Assembly: GCF_003574135.1 (NCBI RefSeq)
Contig: NZ_AP018341.1
Span: 2,083,740 to 2,147,739 of the forward strand
Direction: 5' to 3'
Source: a cyanobacterium endosymbiont of Rhopalodia gibberula
Lineage (GTDB): Bacteria; Cyanobacteriota; Cyanobacteriia; Cyanobacteriales; Microcystaceae
DNA length: 64,000 bases
The notes under the pieces are model-generated. The model made no database searches. It saw only the letters and a list, made by a program, of their open reading frames with translations, and had not been told where the DNA came from. Every line of letters begins with the position of its first letter. Position 1 is the first letter of the stretch. Positions 51,291 to 60,714 of this stretch are shown one piece after another. The translations under genes were made by a program, and so were the position numbers.

Positions 51291-52203
51291 TTATCTATGG
51301 GAATGGGAGGTCTGTTGAAATATTTTAGCTTTGCTCCCAACAATCTCAACAAAATGACTCTAATTTATAACCTTAATAGTCAAGATATAAGCAACACTTG
51401 AGATTTTGCGCCACCTTATTAAATAAGGATGAAATAAAACGGTCATAGTACGAGTGAGAAAAGTTTTTTTTGTTGATCCAAAAAAATGAACAGAGATCGG
51501 CTTCTAACTTGATAGGTTATACTCTTGCCTAAGAACTGTATATACAAGGTTTTATTGAAAATTTATAACGGCTGGTTTTTGACTGTTAACTGAGCAGTTA
51601 GATAATAACCTGCACAACCGAGCAACTTGTTTAGATTCTTGAGCTCTTGATAATGAACTAAACGCTACTTAAAAAGAAGAAAGAATTCTATTATCTTTTG
51701 GTAATCACCTAGAAGATTGAGTAATCTTTAAAACTTTTAACTTGCAAAAACTTTACTGAATTTTTACTAGTTGAGGGTTTTGTGGACAAATACAAAACTC
51801 TCAATGAGAATACAGTGCTTTAGAATTAATTCTATTTGTTTGCTTTTATCGGAGTCATTTACTCTCCCATTCTGAACTCTAGAATAAATTAATTGTAGTT
51901 CCTGAGGATAAGCAGACAGTGATGACCGCTAAAGAACTAGTGTTAACTTTTTGATAGAAAATGACTTAGGGGACAAATTTCTGGTTATTTACCCACCACT
52001 CTTGTCATATTTTAACTGGTTCTATAGAAAAGTTTGTCCAGGAGGTAGAATTGGCTAAAAGTGATGCAGCGCGAACGGAACTTCTTTAGCCTTTTCTTAA
52101 GGAAATCTTCGAGAATATCAATATCAATAGGCTAACTCTGATTCAGATTGTTATCCTAATTAATAGGGCAGTTGATCAGCCAAATTCAATTAAAGTCTGA
52201 ATC
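51291..52203. other. Spacer with an unidentified relic
   Basis: The stretch 51840-52190 is less A+T-rich and yields broken plus-strand peptides such as KQTVMTAKELVLTF, then FVQEVELAKSDAARTELL and FLKEIFENINI, separated by stops. That looks like a decayed gene of unknown family. The left part is A+T-rich, and TATACAAGGTTTTATT at 51541-51556 repeats an arm of the hairpin at 41378. Confidence 0.45.
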
Positions 52204-52911
52204 TTAGATTGACTTATTGTTTTGAGAAGACTTCAACCATTTTTTCCACAAATCAGATCGGCGTTCTTGAGTTCTTTTAAGTTGTTGTTGATACCGCCAT
52301 TTTTCAATTGCTTGATGATTTCCTGACCTTAACACTTCAGGAACTTCCCAACCCCGAAAAATAGAAGGACGAGTGTATTGGGGATAATCGAGTAGCCCAG
52401 TTTCAAAACTTTCAGATTTAAGAGATTCAATCTTGCCAATTGTTCCAGGTAAAAGACGAACCACTCCATTAATTAAAGCTAATGCGGGAATTTCTCCACA
52501 GGTTAGAACAAAATCTCCCAAAGAAATTTCTTGATCAACTAAGTGGCGAATACGGTCATCTACTCCCTCATAATGGCCACAAATGAGAATCAATTGATCA
52601 TACTCAGTGGCCAATTTTCGTAATAAAGGTTGGTTAAGAGGTTCTCCTTGAGGAGTCAGTAAAATAATATTGGGTTTAGACAATACCGATAAAGACTCTA
52701 CTGCTGAAAAAATAGGTTCAGGTTTTAGAAGCATTCCCACTCCTCCCCCGTAGGGCTCATCATCTACGCGGTGGTGCTTATCAAAAGCAAATCTACGAGG
52801 ATTAACGAGATTAACTCTGGCAATTTCTTTAATCAAAGCTCTTCCCAAGAGTCCCTCTTGAAGAGGAGAAGTAAAAAAATCAGGGAATAAGGTTATAACA
52901 TCAATTTGCAC
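52204..52911 (-). CDS. trmD: tRNA (guanine-37-N1)-methyltransferase
   Basis: 235 residues from a GTG start. It methylates G37 next to the anticodon with S-adenosylmethionine, protecting against frameshifting. Signatures are QIDVITLFPDFFTSPLQEGL, DDEPYGGGVGMLLKPEPIF, and the SPOUT knot LICGHYEGVDDRIRHLVDQE, SLGDFVLTCGEIPALALING. The C-terminal substrate domain has LDYPQYTRPSIFRGWEVPEV and LRSGNHQAIEKWRYQQQLKR. The usual operon partners rimM and rplS are not adjacent. Stand-alone. Confidence 0.95.
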   Translation of the reverse strand: MQIDVITLFPDFFTSPLQEGLLGRALIKEIARVNLVNPRRFAFDKHHRVDDEPYGGGVGMLLKPEPIFSAVESLSVLSKPNIILLTPQGEPLNQPLLRKLATEYDQLILICGHYEGVDDRIRHLVDQEISLGDFVLTCGEIPALALINGVVRLLPGTIGKIESLKSESFETGLLDYPQYTRPSIFRGWEVPEVLRSGNHQAIEKWRYQQQLKRTQERRSDLWKKWLKSSQNNKSI

Positions 52912-53597
52912 AAGAATAATTCTGTATATTCAAAAAATGTTGTCTGATAGTCGTCTACTTACGTCGAGATAAAACCAGCAGAAGAAAATTCTATCATAAG
53001 ATTACGTCGTAATTTAATGAGATTTTTATGAAAAATAGTGTACTAATAATACTAGTTGTTGTACGATGAACACAGTCTGGTTCAACATCTAACTTCAGGT
53101 TAGACTGTTTATCTGTAGCGTACAAAGAGCTGCCGTCTGCACGTTTTCCTCAATTGAGGGTTGTCCACTAACTAATGTTGCAGTGTCCATATTGGGTGTG
53201 TTGTTTCTCCCCGGAATCCCTAGGAGAAAATTGCTATTTAAGTGTTTGACCGCACTCTTCTTAGAGAAGATAATTGTGAGTGCGGATGTAATCACGGAAA
53301 AGTTGTCGATTTAATTATCAAAGAAATTTGACGTAAAAATTCTGAAACTCAAAATAAAGCGATTGTTGGATGAAGTTGTGGATGTTGAAATAGGATTGGG
53401 TCGCATGGATAAGAAGGAATTGGTGGTCATCTTCTCTGAGAGAATCACTCAGGTGATTTTTTCTGTTAAAAACCGTGAGCTAATTGCAGACGAAGATCTC
53501 TAAAGTTTTTAGAGCCTATCAAGCAACAAATTTAAATAGTTCACTGATGAAAATGTCAAAATAGAACTATTAACTAAAAACTCTATCAATACCTCAA
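52912..53597. other. Spacer between divergent trmD and ribBA
   Basis: Largely occupied by a decayed frame at 53093-53503 (separate entry). The remaining ends must carry the promoters of trmD and ribBA; no box is clear. Confidence 0.5.
53093..53503 (+). pseudogene. Unidentified decayed gene with one internal stop
   Basis: A single plus-strand frame runs 136 codons with one TAA at 53312. The first part includes CSVQRAAVCTFSSIEGCPLT and NVAVSILGVLF. The second includes KIKRLLDEVVDVEIGLGRMD, KKELVVIFSERITQVIF and SVKNRELIADEDL. No ATG is well placed. The length and mixed composition argue for an eroded gene rather than chance, but I recognise no family. Confidence 0.4.
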
Positions 53598-55271
53598 TTG
53601 CCTGTGGACGCTTCACCAAACTCAATTACCAAATTTGATTCTATCGATGCTGCTTTAGCCGATATTAAAGCTGGTCGCTCCGTTGTGGTAGTAGATGACG
53701 AAAATCGGGAAAATGAAGGAGATCTAATCTGTGCTGCCCAATTTGCCACTCCAAATATGATCAATTTTATGGCAGTAGAGGCGCGGGGGTTAATTTGTTT
53801 AGCCATGATGGGGGAACGCCTCGACTCCCTAGATTTACCTCTGATGGTTACAAAAAATACTGATAGTAATCAAACTGCTTTTACTGTCAGTATCGATGCT
53901 GCACCTCATTTAGGGGTAACGACGGGCATTTCTGCCGATGATCGCGCCCGCACTATCCAAGTAGCAATTAACCCCCATACTCACCCTGACGACTTAACCC
54001 GTCCAGGGCATATTTTTCCAATCCGAGCCAAAGAAGGAGGGGTTCTTAAACGTGCTGGACATACGGAATCAGCCGTTGATTTATCGAGGTTAGCAGGACT
54101 ATATCCAGCTGGAGTAATTTGCGAAATCCAAAACTCTGATGGTTCTATGGCACGACTCCCTCAATTGTTCGAATATGCCCAAAAACACCATTTAAAACTA
54201 ATTAACATTGCTGATTTAATCAGCTATCGCCTTCAACATGATCGCTTCGTCTATCGTGAAACAGTCTGTCAATTTCCCAGTCAATTTGGGACATTTCAGG
54301 TTTATGCCTATCGTAATGTTCTCGATGGAACTGAACACATAGCAATTGTTAAGGGAGATCCTGCACAGTTTATGGATCAACCGGTCATGGTGCGAATGCA
54401 CTCAGAATGCTTAACAGGAGATGCTTTGGGATCACTGCGTTGTGACTGTCGTATGCAACTGCAAACCGCCTTGAAAATGATTGAGGAGGCTGGGTTAGGA
54501 GTCGTCGTTTATTTACGCCAAGAAGGGCGAGGTATTGGCTTAGTTAATAAATTAAAAGCTTATTCCCTACAAGATATGGGACTCGATACGGTGGAAGCTA
54601 ATGAAAAATTGGGGTTTCCGGCTGATTTACGCGATTATGGTATGGGAGCACAAATGTTAAATGATTTGGGTATTAAACAAATTCGTTTGATTACTAACAA
54701 TCCCCGAAAAATTGCTGGTTTAAAAGGATATGGTTTAGAAGTAGTAGATAGAGTTCCTTTATTAATTGAATCCAATAATTATAATTCCAGTTATTTGGCG
54801 ACAAAAGCTGAAAAACTAGGGCATTTATTATTAAATACTTATTTAATTACAGTTGCTATTGATTGGGAAGTAAAGGAGATATCAGCTAAAGAACGTTATG
54901 CTAATTTAGAGAAATTACGAAAGTTAGGTCGTTCAGCTCAATTACTTTTACAGGAAGAAGTTAGACCCGTCGCAATCGCTTTGTTTGGTAGTCCTTCACT
55001 AATTTTTCATCTAGGGTTTGAACAAGGAAAAATGGTTAATCCCCACTGGTATCGAAACTCAAAACATCCTTATTTAAAGGCGATCGCTGAGATCCTTGAT
55101 GAACTTTCTGGTTGGAAGAGTATTCAACGTCTAGAATTTCTCATTTCATCAGGGGATGATCCCATGTTAGGGTTGCAAGTTCAATTAGATCGTCATACTT
55201 TTCCTGTGACTCAAAAACCCTCTCAATATTTGACCAACCTAGAGATGCAAACTATATACAGTTTTTATTAG
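53598..55271 (+). CDS. ribBA: Bifunctional 3,4-dihydroxy-2-butanone-4-phosphate synthase/GTP cyclohydrolase II
   Basis: 557 residues from a TTG at 53598; a GTG two codons later is as likely. Residues 1-210 are the RibB domain: [20 protein letters not shown] with acidic metal ligands and [20 protein letters not shown]. Residues 215-400 are GTP cyclohydrolase II: zinc cysteines in [20 protein letters not shown] and the catalytic [18 protein letters not shown]. Residues 420-557 are an extra C-terminal region that cyanobacterial RibBA proteins commonly carry, without known role. The enzyme feeds both branches of riboflavin synthesis in the cytosol. Confidence 0.96.
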   Translation: MPVDASPNSITKFDSIDAALADIKAGRSVVVVDDENRENEGDLICAAQFATPNMINFMAVEARGLICLAMMGERLDSLDLPLMVTKNTDSNQTAFTVSIDAAPHLGVTTGISADDRARTIQVAINPHTHPDDLTRPGHIFPIRAKEGGVLKRAGHTESAVDLSRLAGLYPAGVICEIQNSDGSMARLPQLFEYAQKHHLKLINIADLISYRLQHDRFVYRETVCQFPSQFGTFQVYAYRNVLDGTEHIAIVKGDPAQFMDQPVMVRMHSECLTGDALGSLRCDCRMQLQTALKMIEEAGLGVVVYLRQEGRGIGLVNKLKAYSLQDMGLDTVEANEKLGFPADLRDYGMGAQMLNDLGIKQIRLITNNPRKIAGLKGYGLEVVDRVPLLIESNNYNSSYLATKAEKLGHLLLNTYLITVAIDWEVKEISAKERYANLEKLRKLGRSAQLLLQEEVRPVAIALFGSPSLIFHLGFEQGKMVNPHWYRNSKHPYLKAIAEILDELSGWKSIQRLEFLISSGDDPMLGLQVQLDRHTFPVTQKPSQYLTNLEMQTIYSFY

Positions 55272-55990
55272 AAAAGGTATCCTTGAGAGGCTCTGTAAAA
55301 ATCCTATTTAAAACTTTAACAGTCCTCTTATCTTCTAAGATGTGGGTAAATATGATTTTTGTTCAAGGATTTCTTCCAATATTTTTATTAAAAGTGAGGA
55401 TTGAGACATGGACTAAAACAGCAGGAGCTGTTGGACATAAATTAGAACAGAGAAAAATTATTACAATTTTAGACAGTATTAGTCCATCTGTTAGTTCGAC
55501 AGTTTATTAAAAGTTTATATAGAGTAGCCTTTATTCTCAACACCTCGATTAACTATTAATAAATCTTCTCCCATTCTTGCTTGACTACAGAGCAAACTCT
55601 TTAGATAAAAAATGTTGTTTCTTTCGATAGCTCTTTCTCGAATTTATCTCAATATATGGAATTTTTATAGTCTAAATTAGAAGAATAGCAAATCTTCTAT
55701 TTGGTTATAAGAGACCAAAGCAGTATCAAAATCCAAAAAAGTAGGTTTGCAGTTTATTTACGGAAATATTTGGAAGAGAAGCGTATTATCACTGTTTTAA
55801 ATGTAGATCATGCTGAGGATTTTGATAAAATCACCTTTACTGTGTAAATTATGAAGGCAATGAAGTAGCACATAACTATTAAGGTCATACCTTTGTGTCG
55901 TTATAAAAACTTTGCTTGTAATCTTAACAGATTATTAAAAAAATCTTCATCATTATGAAACCGGATTGACTAGAATCATCTTATAAGAGA

Positions 55991-56011
55991 GGGTTTAATG
56001 CTATTAAACCC
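55991..56011. terminator. 9-bp perfect hairpin, first of a pair
   Basis: GGGTTTAAT (55991-55999) pairs with ATTAAACCC (56003-56011), 3-nt loop. It lies 13 bases before the next hairpin. Confidence 0.5.
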
Positions 56012-56024
56012 ATAAAAAAGCCAG

Positions 56025-56059
56025 TTTTATAGAAAATTTATCACAAATTTTCTATAAAA
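56025..56059. terminator. 15-bp perfect hairpin, second of a pair
   Basis: Arms 56025-56039 and 56045-56059, 5-nt loop, A/T-run ends; bidirectional terminator form. No intact gene ends next to it. Confidence 0.55.
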
Positions 56060-56478
56060 AGAAGATTTAAATTAACCAACTCAATGGTATGATAGCCAGT
56101 CCAGTTAGTTTTGATTAAACTACATCATTGATTAACCATAAATTTATATCAATTAAGTGAACTGGTATTTAGTATTTGTCCGTCCGAGTAAATACAATGT
56201 TTTCTTAAAGTATTTAAAGTTTAAAACTAACAACAATCAGCTAGAATAACCATTTGTAGATAAAATTTATCCTACTAATCTAGTATGTTGAGATATGGTG
56301 TTAGTTAAAATTAATAATTTTCAATATAATCCAATCTAAATGAGGAGCAATTAAAAATTTTTAATGTATAGAACCAAAGGCGTTAACTAAAAAGAAACTA
56401 GGAAAATTCTAAAGAAAAAATATTGAAATACACTCAGAATAAGAATTTTAATAGTTATTAGCTACTGACTTAGTAGAC

Positions 56479-57285
56479 TTAGTTCAGCATAGAAGATCTT
56501 CTATTGTTAACTCGTTGTCGTTTTCTTTCGTACAAAAGTACGGCACAGGCTATAGCCACATTTAATGACTCGACTCTTTTTCCTAAAGGGATGCTAACAA
56601 TTTCATCAGCTAAAGTCACCAATTTTTTGGATAACCCTGCCCCTTCATTTCCCAATAAAATTAAAGTAGGTTGAGTCAAATCTATCTCCCAATAAGGTTG
56701 GGTTGCGGTTGGTAAAGTTGCAATAACTTGTACACCTGTCTGTTGATACTGTTTAATAACAGTAGACAGATCAAAACTCACTATCATAGGAACTTGAAAC
56801 CAAGCACCCGCAGAACTTCTTAATACTTTTGGATTATCAACTTCAACACTGTCATCGGTCAGCCAGATTCCATTAACTTCAGTAGCCACGGCAGTCCGAA
56901 TAATTGTTCCTAAATTCCCTGGATCTTGTAGTTTTTCTAGGATTAAACCCAACTGGAAATCAGCGATCACTGATTCTGGCTGTTTAAGGGAAACCATTGT
57001 TGCAACCACGCCATCAGGCTTAACAGTAGTTGTCATTGACTGCAGCACTTCTGTTGTAACAAGTTCGATGCGTTGCGCCTTTTGCGATGCAATTGTCCAT
57101 AATTGAGGATAGCGAACTTGCCATTGTTCCGTAAAACATAATGTCACCAGGGAACAATTAGACTCGCAAGCCGTCTGTAACAAGTGAGTCCCTTCCAAAA
57201 GCAATAGGTTCTGTTCACGCCGTCCCTTAGTACGATGTAACTTTCTAATCTGCTTAACAAGAGGGTTCTTAATACTAGTAATCAT
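56479..57285 (-). CDS. SpoU/TrmH-family RNA 2'-O-methyltransferase
   Basis: 268 residues. The N-terminal 1-100 is a substrate-binding domain (ITSIKNPLVKQIRKLHRTKG, LLLEGTHLLQTACE). The C-terminal 105-265 is the SPOUT knot, with motif 1 LEKLQDPGNLGTIIRTAVAT, motif 2 LILLGNEGAGLSKKLVTLAD and motif 3 SIPLGKRVESLNVAIACAVL. It transfers methyl from S-adenosylmethionine to ribose of rRNA or tRNA; the exact target cannot be told. tRNA-Leu lies 38 bases upstream on the same strand and may share its promoter. Confidence 0.9.
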   Translation of the reverse strand: MITSIKNPLVKQIRKLHRTKGRREQNLLLLEGTHLLQTACESNCSLVTLCFTEQWQVRYPQLWTIASQKAQRIELVTTEVLQSMTTTVKPDGVVATMVSLKQPESVIADFQLGLILEKLQDPGNLGTIIRTAVATEVNGIWLTDDSVEVDNPKVLRSSAGAWFQVPMIVSFDLSTVIKQYQQTGVQVIATLPTATQPYWEIDLTQPTLILLGNEGAGLSKKLVTLADEIVSIPLGKRVESLNVAIACAVLLYERKRQRVNNRRSSMLN

Positions 57286-57323
57286 TGGGGATCTTTTAAG
57301 TACTCACCTTGATCCTAATCTGA

Positions 57324-57407
57324 TGCGGAACTCGGGACTTGAACCCGAAAGTCCTTGCGGACACTAGAATCTGAGTCTAGCGCGTCTACCAATTCCGCCA
57401 GCCCCGC
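57324..57407 (-). tRNA. tRNA-Leu (anticodon CAG)
   Basis: The 84-nt minus-strand sequence folds as a type II tRNA. Acceptor GCGGGGC pairs with GTTCCGC using two G-U pairs. The D-arm has GGCGGAATTGGTAGACGC, the anticodon stem is CTAGA/TCTAG with loop CTCAGAT, and a long variable arm is formed by TGTCCGCAAGGACT. The T-arm is CGGGTTCAAGTCCCG. The base after the discriminator A is T, so CCA is not encoded and must be added. Confidence 0.95.
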
Positions 57408-57640
57408 AATTTGACAAAGTCGCTTCCTGATGGTAGCTAATTTAGCTAATTAAGTCAAGAATTAAAATCCATAATCGTCGATACTCTTTTTTTGCCTCTT
57501 TTGCCAAGTTTAAGCGAATATATAAGAGTTAACCTAGACTTTTTTAGTTATTTAGGGTTAAATTGTAGACAAATTTTAATTAAAAACTATAATCTCTTAT
57601 AGTTTTTGAAAAAACAATCATAAAGATTAACTATATCTTA

Positions 57641-58978
57641 ATGTCTATGCCCTCTCATCTTGAAAAACAGCAACCGGTTTTAGAAATTCAGGGTCAAACT
57701 CCCCTTAAAGGAGAAGTCGTCATTAGTGGAGCTAAAAACTCTGCTCTTGCCCTGATGGCAGGTTCTCTTTTGTGTTCTGAAGACTGTCGCTTAAGGAATC
57801 TTCCCTCTCTAGTTGATGTCAACCGCATGACCCAAGTTTTGGCGTCTTTAGGAGTTAAGCTTCAAAGAAACGGTGACATTTTAGATATCAATGCTCAAAG
57901 TATTGGCAAATCCCAAGCTCCTTATGAATTGGTATCCCAACTGCGGGCAAGTTTCTTTGTTATAGGTCCATTGTTAGCCCGTTTAGGCATGACTCGTGTA
58001 CCATTACCGGGGGGCTGTGCTATTGGAGCTAGACCGGTGGATCTTCACGTCCGAGGATTACAAGCCATGGGCGCTGACGTTCGTATCGAACATGGAGAAG
58101 TCCATGCTTCTGTTAAAGGGAGTCATAATCGCTTAACCGGAGCAAAAATTTATTTGGACTATCCGAGCGTTGGTGCTACAGAAACGATTATGATGGCAGC
58201 AACTCTAGCTGATGGGGAAACTATCATCGAAAATGCAGCCCAAGAACCAGAAATTATCGATTTAGCAAGTTTTTGCTGTTCCATGGGAGCTAAAATTCAA
58301 GGAGCAGGAACTAATAAGATTATTATTTCTGGGGTTGAGTGTTTACATAGTACAGACTACTGTGTTGTCCCTGATCGCATTGAAGCAGGAACCTTTTTGG
58401 TTGCTGGAGCTATTACCCAGTCAGAAATAAGTCTATTTCCTGTAATTCCTGAGCATATAGCTTCAGCTATTGCTAAATTGAGAGCTATCGGACCTCAGGT
58501 CATCATCGAGGAGCCTAATCGCTTACGTTTAATTCCTGCACCGTTACGAGCAACTGACATTGAAACCTTACCCTTTCCTGGGTTTCCTACTGATATGCAA
58601 GCCCAATTTATGGCCTTATTAACCCTAAGTGAAGGCAACAGTGTTGTCACCGAAACTGTATTTGAAAACCGTCTGCGCCACGTGGCAGAGTTCCAACGAA
58701 TGGGAGCAGATATCCGCGTTAAAGGTAACATTGCTTTGGTACGGGGGGTTCCTTTCCTTTCAGGTGCACCAGTCATGGCAACAGATTTACGGGCTTCCGC
58801 TGCCTTAGTATTATTAGGCTTAGCAGCTCAAGGAAAGACGTTAGTACAGGGGTTACATCATTTAGATCGTGGCTATGATAATTTAGAGGGAAAATTACGC
58901 CAATTAGGGGCTAATCTCCGTAGAATTAATCTTGCTTCTGAAGAAGAATTAACCTCATACTCAACAGTAACTAATTAG
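57641..58978 (+). CDS. murA: UDP-N-acetylglucosamine 1-carboxyvinyltransferase
   Basis: 445 residues. It transfers enolpyruvyl from PEP to UDP-GlcNAc, the first committed step of peptidoglycan synthesis, in the cytosol. [20 protein letters not shown] opens the enolpyruvate transferase fold. The catalytic Cys126 lies in [16 protein letters not shown], and [21 protein letters not shown]-like [14 protein letters not shown] and [15 protein letters not shown] follow. It ends [16 protein letters not shown]-like, [19 protein letters not shown]. The ATG at 57641 or the one two codons later can serve. The downstream hairpin at 59007 is its terminator. Confidence 0.96.
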   Translation: MSMPSHLEKQQPVLEIQGQTPLKGEVVISGAKNSALALMAGSLLCSEDCRLRNLPSLVDVNRMTQVLASLGVKLQRNGDILDINAQSIGKSQAPYELVSQLRASFFVIGPLLARLGMTRVPLPGGCAIGARPVDLHVRGLQAMGADVRIEHGEVHASVKGSHNRLTGAKIYLDYPSVGATETIMMAATLADGETIIENAAQEPEIIDLASFCCSMGAKIQGAGTNKIIISGVECLHSTDYCVVPDRIEAGTFLVAGAITQSEISLFPVIPEHIASAIAKLRAIGPQVIIEEPNRLRLIPAPLRATDIETLPFPGFPTDMQAQFMALLTLSEGNSVVTETVFENRLRHVAEFQRMGADIRVKGNIALVRGVPFLSGAPVMATDLRASAALVLLGLAAQGKTLVQGLHHLDRGYDNLEGKLRQLGANLRRINLASEEELTSYSTVTN

Positions 58979-59006
58979 TAGTCAAAAGTAGGAATATAAC
59001 TAATGT

Positions 59007-59027
59007 AGGGTGAATAGTTTTCACCCT
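59007..59027 (+). terminator. Rho-independent terminator of murA
   Basis: AGGGTGAA (59007-59014) pairs with TTCACCCT (59020-59027), 5-nt loop, followed by a T-rich run. It begins 29 bases past the stop. Confidence 0.8.
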
Positions 59028-59680
59028 TAATTATTTTGTTTTGTTAAAAGTCATAAATTGGACTTTAAATTAATTTTATTTAAAATAGAAAAAAGTATAC
59101 CAAGAATCCAAACTTAGATGCTGATTTTCCTATCAGCTAGATTTTTAAAAGTCGCTGTAAAAATTAAGTTTATAAAATCACTCAAGAGAACAAAATAATT
59201 TATTTTAAAGTGAAATACGAAATATCAATTTCAACTGAATTTTGGTGTGAAACTTAAAAAGTTTATATTAATTTGTAGTTAATACATCTATTTATAATTA
59301 ATAAGTAGTTAAACTCAATCTAAAGAATAACCTAGCTAAAAAGCAGATAGGTTTACTTTTTGAAGATCGAGTGGCTTGTTTATGATTACTGTGTTGAAGT
59401 CATCTATCATTATCGCTTCACTTTTTTGTTATTTGCTTATATTATCTTGTGTTTAAAAAAGTGATAATTACCCTCTAAAGTTTCAAGATTGGAGTTTTCT
59501 ATTTTGCTGGAGATTATCTAAAACAAAGTAAGTTAGTTAGCTTTTATTGACTGTAGCTATTAATAGCTCTATTGAATTTTACTTAAATACTATAAAACCC
59601 AGAATAGCACCGTACACTTTTTGGACCTGATGCTATTTAACTAACAAAGTCTTTTATCTATTGATAGAGTTTCATGGACT

Positions 59681-59727
59681 ACATTGCATTAACAGCAACA
59701 ATTTTATTGTTGCTGTTAATGCAATGT
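59681..59727. repeat. Perfect 22-bp hairpin with 3-nt loop
   Basis: Arms 59681-59702 and 59706-59727 are exact reverse complements, loop TTT. More G+C in the stem than its surroundings. About 315 bases beyond the 3' end of tRNA-Cys on the minus strand. Confidence 0.75.
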
Positions 59728-60041
59728 CAATATTTTGATAATTTGTTGATGTCATTCGGATTATTTTGTTTATGCTGCTTTATCTTTAATAGTGTGGAGG
59801 AATAAAAAACTTTAATAGTTTGTCTATAAGCAATCTTTGAGAGCTTTTTATTTTTAAATATTTTTGATTTTTAAGCTAAAATATCCAGAATTTTCTCGTA
59901 TATGTCCACCATTCGTTAATTATAACATTCTTGTCCATAGCACGGAATAATTTCTCTAGTAAACCAGCAAAACGACTAGAGGTCACTCCACAAAAACATA
60001 ATAGTTGGAGCAAAACTGACTGAACCAAGTTTGATCCTTAA

Positions 60042-60113
<72 letters not shown>

Positions 60114-60302
60114 ATTTCTATAGACCCTGCCATTGTATCAAAGATCATGGAGTTTATGCAATTCTTAAAACTGTCATAGTGAAAGCTATTTTTTAACCTC
60201 AGGCAAGTGTACACTCAGGGCGGAGGGTAGGACTATTTGTTTGTTAGTTCACTTCTATTTGTTTGTTAGTTTACTTGCTCGTCTAGAGTCGACTCTAAAT
60301 TT

Positions 60303-60650
60303 ATGATTAAAAATACTCGTTATCTATTTGCCTTATTAACTTTATTGGTCGTAGGATCGGGGTCAGTTGTCCCTATTTCCAAAAACGTAAACGCTGCACC
60401 AGATCCCTTTACAGATTTCTATCAAAAAAATTGTGTCCCGGAAGCACAAGCATCCGGTCTGACCAAGGAGGAATCCAGAAAGTTATGTAACTGCACTGTT
60501 AATATACTGAAAAGTAAACACACATTCAATGACTTTCAAAATTTATTAACTAGATATCGTAATAGAGATCCTAAGGCTAAAGAAATTTTGACCTCTTATG
60601 GAACGGCTTGTTTTGATGAGGTTCTCGGAGATCTCTTATTTGAAGATTAA
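60303..60650 (+). CDS. Small secreted cysteine-containing protein, function unknown
   Basis: 115 residues. Residues 1-31 form a signal peptide (YLFALLTLLVVGSGSVV, cleavage near VNAAPD). The mature part has four cysteines in a C...C-x-C...C layout: FYQKNCVPEAQASGLTKEES, RKLCNCTVNILK, GTACFDEVL. This suggests two disulfides or metal ligation in the periplasm. It resembles small conserved hypotheticals of cyanobacteria, but I cannot assign a domain. It precedes the RND transporter on the same strand by 64 bases; a joint role is possible but unsupported. Confidence 0.72.
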   Translation: MIKNTRYLFALLTLLVVGSGSVVPISKNVNAAPDPFTDFYQKNCVPEAQASGLTKEESRKLCNCTVNILKSKHTFNDFQNLLTRYRNRDPKAKEILTSYGTACFDEVLGDLLFED

Positions 60651-60714
60651 GAAATCGTCATTCAAAAAGACGACTTGGTATAACCAAAGGAAATGACAGT
60701 TAAGTAGTAACTTG

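Larger units (their letters stand above)
55272..56478. other. 1.2-kb spacer with relics and paired hairpins
   Basis: A plus-strand frame just after ribBA (to about 55510) ends ETWTKTAGAVGHKLEQRKII and TILDSISPSVSSTVY. Around 55745-55845 another frame gives YLEEKRIITVLNVDHAEDFD then KITFTV. Both look like pieces of decayed genes. Two hairpins follow at 55991-56059. The rest is A+T-rich. Confidence 0.45.
58979..60041. other. 1.1-kb spacer between murA and tRNA-Cys
   Basis: Contains the murA terminator and a perfect 22-bp hairpin at 59681-59727. Otherwise A+T-rich with no recognisable gene. Confidence 0.65.

Noticed and set aside
55283-55510. 75-codon plus-strand frame after ribBA as an intact gene
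   Set aside because: No ribosome site and a peptide that changes character halfway; better read as part of a decayed gene.
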